A DNA stretch of 64,000 nt, taken from positions 62,001 to 126,000 of the forward strand of contig CALUSL010000001.1 of the NCBI GenBank assembly GCA_944323425.1, read 5' to 3'. Numbering within the stretch: the stretch's first letter is position 1; each line of letters begins with the position of its first letter. Shown here piece after piece: positions 60,768 through 64,000 of the stretch. Both the position numbers and the translations under genes were made by a program. The notes below the pieces were generated by a model. That model saw nothing but the letters and a program-made list of their open reading frames with translations, did not search any database and had not been told where the DNA came from. The DNA is from Candidatus Gastranaerophilales bacterium (GTDB lineage: Bacteria; Cyanobacteriota; Vampirovibrionia; Gastranaerophilales; Gastranaerophilaceae).

Positions 60768-60799
60768 AAAAGCCCGAAGCATAAAGGTTTCGGGCTTTT
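60768..60799 (+). terminator. Terminator of tRNA-Ser(UGA)
   Basis: Stem GCCCGAA/TTCGGGC flanked by AAAA and TTTT, directly after the tRNA. Confidence 0.85.
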
Positions 60800-61071
60800 G
60801 ATATTATCTACTGTGTGCATTCTGTGTGTACTTTAATGTTTTAAATCAGCCTGAAATGTAATCAAATTACAGAAATTTCAAAGTCTGAGTTGTGTCTATT
60901 AAATAGTGTTGAGCTGTAATATTAACCAGCAGACTTGTTTATTTAATTATTAACTTGTTTTTTGTATTTTTGTTTGCAATAAGCGATTTGATTAACATGT
61001 CCCACTTACTTGGTGGTCAACATAAAATAAATTTTAATGTTAAATATCAAAAAAAATTTTTTTGATGTTTT
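60800..61071. other. Intergenic stretch with an A/T dyad before the CheR-like gene
   Basis: No gene seen. A dyad of eight A and seven T framed by ATC and GAT (61046-61066) ends 5 bp before the next start codon and could mask initiation or act as an operator. Confidence 0.4.
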
Positions 61072-62304
61072 ATGAAAATTGAAAGTAAAAAGGATGTCTT
61101 TGTGCATATAATTCAACCTATTTTGGGCAAAAATGAGTATATAGCTAATTATAATTCAAATAACAATATCAAAAACAACATTAATGAGAGAAAGCCTTTT
61201 TCTTTTAACACTGATTTTTCTAAAGCAACTGCTGAAAATTATAAAGCTAATTATATGATTAATTTTAAAGGTGGAATGAATTATGAAAAATCAGATACCA
61301 GCGGGATTGGGACTCTGAACCATCAAACAGCTTTTTTTAGAGAGCCAAAAACAGATGAGGTTGTTCAAGATTATATTTTTAAAAATTTTGGTGATGAAAG
61401 AAAAATCAATATTGTTTCAGGAGCCTGTTCAACCGGCGAAGAAGCAAAAAGTTATGCAATGCTGTTGGATAATTTAGGTGATAAATTAAACATTATGGGA
61501 TTTGACATAAGTTCAGAATGCATTGAAAAAGCACAAAACAATAGTTGCCAATTAATGAAAAATGATGATAATTATTCCACAAGTTTTCTAAGTTTAGATT
61601 CTGAAAATATCTTATTAACTGATAATATTGATGGTTTAACAGAGTATGAAAAAAGATGCAGAGAGAAGTTTAAGCAATATTATCAACCAAAAGGTTCCCC
61701 TTATAAAGTTCCTGTTTATCCTAATGCAAAGCAAGAACTTGAAAAGTTAGAGGCGTCACTATCTAACAAAGAAGAATTAGAAAAACAAAAGAATCAATAT
61801 AATGAACAAATACAGATAACCAAGAATATAATGCCTGAATTAGCGGATTTCAGTATATCTTTTGAAGAAGTTATGGACAATATTAAAGGAGTTTTAGAAC
61901 AAAACGCAAAAGCATATAGAACAGTTGTAGATCTTGAAACTGAAGAACATGCTTTTGACAATTGTACTTTTGGCGTGGGCGATGTAATGAATCTAGAACA
62001 TATGTATGAACCTGGCAGTATAAATGTACTTTTGTATAAAAATGCTTTATATCATACATTATGTAAAGGTGATGATATGTTTCGCTATATGAAAGATAAT
62101 GCACCAGAAATAATGGATTCAATTGCAAAACAAATGAATAAAATCTTAAAACCTGAAGGTCTTGTTGTGTTCGGCGAAGAAGAATATATGCAAGGTATTA
62201 ATACTGATATTATAAAGAGAATTATGGAAAATAACGGTTTTAAGCAGCTTCAACAAAATAATAGAAACGCCAATAATATATGGGTTAAAACTGAAGATAT
62301 ATAA
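61072..62304 (+). CDS. CheR-like SAM-dependent methyltransferase
   Basis: 410 residues. A lineage-type leader holds S-F-N-T (44-47) and N-F-K-G (64-67). The core has TAFFREPKTDEVV, then SGACSTGEEAKSYAML (SAM-binding motif I) and IMGFDISSECIEKAQ (motif II), as in CheR-type methyltransferases, with PEGLVVFGEEEYM later. A helical insert (about 195-260) separates the halves. No chemotaxis genes are nearby, so the target is probably not a chemoreceptor. Possibly modifies a protein or small molecule. Confidence 0.75.
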   Translation: MKIESKKDVFVHIIQPILGKNEYIANYNSNNNIKNNINERKPFSFNTDFSKATAENYKANYMINFKGGMNYEKSDTSGIGTLNHQTAFFREPKTDEVVQDYIFKNFGDERKINIVSGACSTGEEAKSYAMLLDNLGDKLNIMGFDISSECIEKAQNNSCQLMKNDDNYSTSFLSLDSENILLTDNIDGLTEYEKRCREKFKQYYQPKGSPYKVPVYPNAKQELEKLEASLSNKEELEKQKNQYNEQIQITKNIMPELADFSISFEEVMDNIKGVLEQNAKAYRTVVDLETEEHAFDNCTFGVGDVMNLEHMYEPGSINVLLYKNALYHTLCKGDDMFRYMKDNAPEIMDSIAKQMNKILKPEGLVVFGEEEYMQGINTDIIKRIMENNGFKQLQQNNRNANNIWVKTEDI

Positions 62305-62490
62305 CATTAATAATTTAATTGACTAATATGATATGTTGTTTCCCTAAAAACGCTTAGTTCGTTATGCGATCTAGCTGAGGCAGGAATTGTTTTGTAGTAA
62401 GTGCTAAAATCACTGGAAATAAAACACTGAATTTCCTTTGAATGCGAGTGAGTAAGGCGAAATCTAAATATCATCCGAATAAAAGGAATA

Positions 62491-62523
62491 AAAAAGCCCT
62501 TGAATTAATCAAGGGCTTTTTGT
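62491..62523. terminator. Bidirectional terminator
   Basis: Stem AAAAAAGCCCTTGA/TCAAGGGCTTTTT with an ATTAA-type loop, between the convergent methyltransferase and cupin genes. Confidence 0.85.
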
Positions 62524-62528
62524 ATTTT

Positions 62529-62906
62529 TTAGCAGAGTTCTGCGTCTCCAAGTCCGAATTGTTCAAGTGAATTTGCTTTAGCTTGAACACAAATAAACTG
62601 AAATATACCTTTGCCGGTATTTTCGAGAGTTCTTGATGCTGCGGGCATGACTTTTACGACCGAGCCTTCTTCTACATTCACGGCATTTCCGTCAATTGTA
62701 AGAATTCCTTCGCCCTTTAATACAATATATACTTCTTCATTCTGTTTGTGTTTATGATTAAATGGGACTTTGAAACCCTGAGGTACGGTGTTGATAGAGA
62801 TTTCACAACCGGTTAATTCCAGTGCATCATGTAAAAATGCTTTACCATTTTCTAAGTTAATCAATTCATCAATTTTTCCAAGTTCTGTTGTTTTGTAGTT
62901 TGTCAT
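62529..62906 (-). CDS. Cupin-domain protein
   Basis: 125 residues, a single cupin barrel: VPFNHKHKQNEEVYIVLKGEG (motif 1 with two His and a Glu) and FQFICVQA near motif 2. Small cupins bind a metal and act in sugar, oxidative or regulatory chemistry. GGAGAG precedes the start. Its promoter carries the same palindrome as that of the adjacent MarR gene, so the regulator likely controls it. Confidence 0.9.
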   Translation of the reverse strand: MTNYKTTELGKIDELINLENGKAFLHDALELTGCEISINTVPQGFKVPFNHKHKQNEEVYIVLKGEGILTIDGNAVNVEEGSVVKVMPAASRTLENTGKGIFQFICVQAKANSLEQFGLGDAELC

Positions 62907-62921
62907 AGTTCTCTCCTTTCA

Positions 62922-62936
62922 TTAGATATCTAACTA
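62922..62936. promoter_or_regulatory. MarR operator at the cupin promoter
   Basis: TTAGATATCTAACTA. Its core TTAGATATCTAA is identical to the operator of the marR-like gene. Confidence 0.65.
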
Positions 62937-62953
62937 TTTGTGTAAAAATTTTT

Positions 62954-63361
62954 TTATACAATTTTTTCTAACAGTCTGTCGAGTTCGGCTGCTTCAATGT
63001 CTGTTAGGTTTTTGTATATCAATTTATTCAAATCTTCTGATATTTTTTCGAATAAAAACCTGAATCTTTCCCCTTTTTCTGTTAAAAGAATATATGTAAT
63101 TCTATTGTCCTCTGATGATTTTTCCCGTTTCACAAATCCAAGTTTTTCAAGTTTGTCAACCAGAACTGTTACGGTTGGTTTTGTTCTGTGGATTTTGGTT
63201 GAAATATCTTTCATTGTTGTCTTGCCTGTTTTATACAAAACTGCTAATATATCACCGTGACTCGGAACAAGTCCGTCAGCACCGTTCATATTTAATTGCT
63301 CGGTTATAAAACGGTTTCCTTTTTCATGTATTCTTGATATTAAAAAAAGTGCTTTTTTCAT
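62954..63361 (-). CDS. MarR-family transcriptional regulator
   Basis: 135 residues. The winged helix reads ILAVLYKTGKTTMKDISTKI, HRTKPTVTVLVDKLEKLGFV (recognition helix) and REKSSEDNRITYILLTEKG (wing). Dimeric MarR proteins usually repress themselves and neighbours and release DNA on binding a phenolic or oxidising ligand. A perfect 18-bp palindrome lies in its own promoter and most of it in the cupin promoter. Confidence 0.93.
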   Translation of the reverse strand: MKKALFLISRIHEKGNRFITEQLNMNGADGLVPSHGDILAVLYKTGKTTMKDISTKIHRTKPTVTVLVDKLEKLGFVKREKSSEDNRITYILLTEKGERFRFLFEKISEDLNKLIYKNLTDIEAAELDRLLEKIV

Positions 63362-63406
63362 AGTAGTTCTTATGCGATATATTAATTTGTTTTTATAAAT
63401 ACATTA

Positions 63407-63424
63407 TAGTTAGATATCTAACTA
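63407..63424. promoter_or_regulatory. MarR autoregulatory operator
   Basis: TAGTTAGATATCTAACTA, a perfect 18-bp palindrome 46 bp upstream of the marR-like start and 65 bp before the divergent LOG gene, so both may respond. Confidence 0.7.
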
Positions 63425-63488
63425 TTGTCAAGGTTATTATTAAATTATATTAATAACATATCCTTAAATTTTGTGCTTTAATTAACTT

Positions 63489-64000
63489 ATGAACAATTTA
63501 GCAGTTGATTTATTCAACAATATACCAGTACTTAACAAAAACTACACAAAGCCGGAAATGAGAGAAAAAGCCGTTGTTATATTGGGTAGTTCCAGAACAA
63601 CTGAGCCACTTATGGATTATATGAATTTATGTGCACAAACGACCCGGGAGCTGGTGAAAAATGGATATAATATTGTAACAGGCTGTGGAACAAAGGGGAT
63701 TATGGGGGCTGCATATTATGCAGCAAAAGATAGTTCAGCACTTGATATGAAGGGTAAGCCAATACAAAATCTTGCAATTATTGTAAATCCTCTATGGGGT
63801 GATGAGAATTTGAATGATTGCGTAATTATTGGCAAGGCATCCTCCGAAGCTGAACGGATAGTGAAATTTTCTAAAGTTGCGGACAATTTTATAATTTTCC
63901 CCGGCGGTACAACGACACTTCAAGAGGCAACTACATTAATACGATACAACGTGCATAGTGAAGAAAACAAATTCAAAAAAATAATACTGGTAGGCAAAGA
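63489..64000 (+). CDS. LOG-family protein (lysine-decarboxylase-like), N-terminal part
   Basis: 170 codons are present before the window ends. VVILGSSRTTEP, then NIVTGCGTKGIMGAAYYAAKDSS, and FIIFPGGTTTLQEATTLI follow the layout of LOG/TIGR00730 proteins, which release cytokinin-like bases from nucleotides. The catalytic P-G-G-x-G-T-x-x-E block has Thr for the second G (PGGTTTLQE). Divergent from the MarR gene; the stop lies beyond the window. Confidence 0.85.
   Translation, partial: MNNLAVDLFNNIPVLNKNYTKPEMREKAVVILGSSRTTEPLMDYMNLCAQTTRELVKNGYNIVTGCGTKGIMGAAYYAAKDSSALDMKGKPIQNLAIIVNPLWGDENLNDCVIIGKASSEAERIVKFSKVADNFIIFPGGTTTLQEATTLIRYNVHSEENKFKKIILVGK

Noticed and set aside
60632-60820. 62-residue minus-strand frame over tRNA-Ser(UGA)
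   Set aside because: It is the antisense of a tRNA and its terminator.

Overview
The window is AT-rich and gene-dense and comes from a diderm, fermentative bacterium. The best fit is a gut non-photosynthetic cyanobacterial relative (Vampirovibrionia/Melainabacteria, Gastranaerophilales type). Supporting signs are an autotransporter with Chlamydia-type Pmp repeats, lipoproteins, a bifunctional AdhE, a Tat system, a Ycf46-like AAA+ ATPase, and many lineage-style hypothetical proteins carrying a short [SN]F[KT]G-like motif near the N terminus. The lineage is an inference from style; no rRNA or marker gene is present.

Layout of the chromosomal part. 1-5.2 kb: carbohydrate genes (GH77-like amylomaltase, exported GH32 with a substituted nucleophile, a TIM-barrel-like protein), a likely small RNA and tRNA-Ser(CGA). 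5.7-12.2 kb: lineage-type hypotheticals (lipoprotein, PRTase-like protein, amidohydrolase). 12.5-15.5 kb: acetyltransferase, a scrambled pseudogene mosaic, SGNH hydrolase. 15.5-19.6 kb: one minus-strand operon (S4/RqcP-like, PpiC, M24 peptidase, TrmH-type methyltransferase, TPR lipoprotein). 20-33.6 kb: metallophosphoesterase, giant Pmp-like autotransporter with a poly-G tract, adhE with two Rex-like boxes, a HEIGH metallopeptidase, an FAD protein. 33.7-37.3 kb: an operon of a Tat-targeted aldo/keto reductase, a six-cluster membrane polyferredoxin, tatA and tatC. 37.3-41.5 kb: miscellaneous enzymes.

Accessory part. 41.6-45.3 kb is a small-gene, defence-like cluster (paired membrane proteins, a HEPN protein, an AlbA_2/Schlafen protein) whose units are separated by three copies of one ~49-bp repeat. 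45.3-60.5 kb is an integrated element ending in tRNA-Arg(UCU), with a large serine recombinase whose last codons lie inside the tRNA gene. It carries a structured leader, a possible replication initiator, a BRO antirepressor, a compact tyrosine recombinase, a four-gene AAA+/TPR/Mrr operon, a split AbiTii gene, a resolvase, a repressor with operator repeats and an orphan DNA methyltransferase. I see no structural phage genes and no conjugation machinery.

Two observations stand out. First, the membrane TPR protein and the membrane Mrr nuclease encoded beside the Ycf46-like ATPase share the same C-terminal tail, G-R-[KR]-I-D-I, which suggests a common recognition tag in an undescribed system. 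Second, the N- and C-terminal halves of an AbiTii protein lie in convergent orientation, with an inverted, in-frame repeat encoding S-T-Q-N at the joint. Flipping about 300 bp would create one 306-residue protein, which suggests an on/off DNA-inversion switch.

The right end (60.7-64 kb) returns to chromosomal genes: tRNA-Ser(UGA), a CheR-like methyltransferase, a cupin and MarR pair sharing one palindromic operator, and a truncated LOG-family gene.
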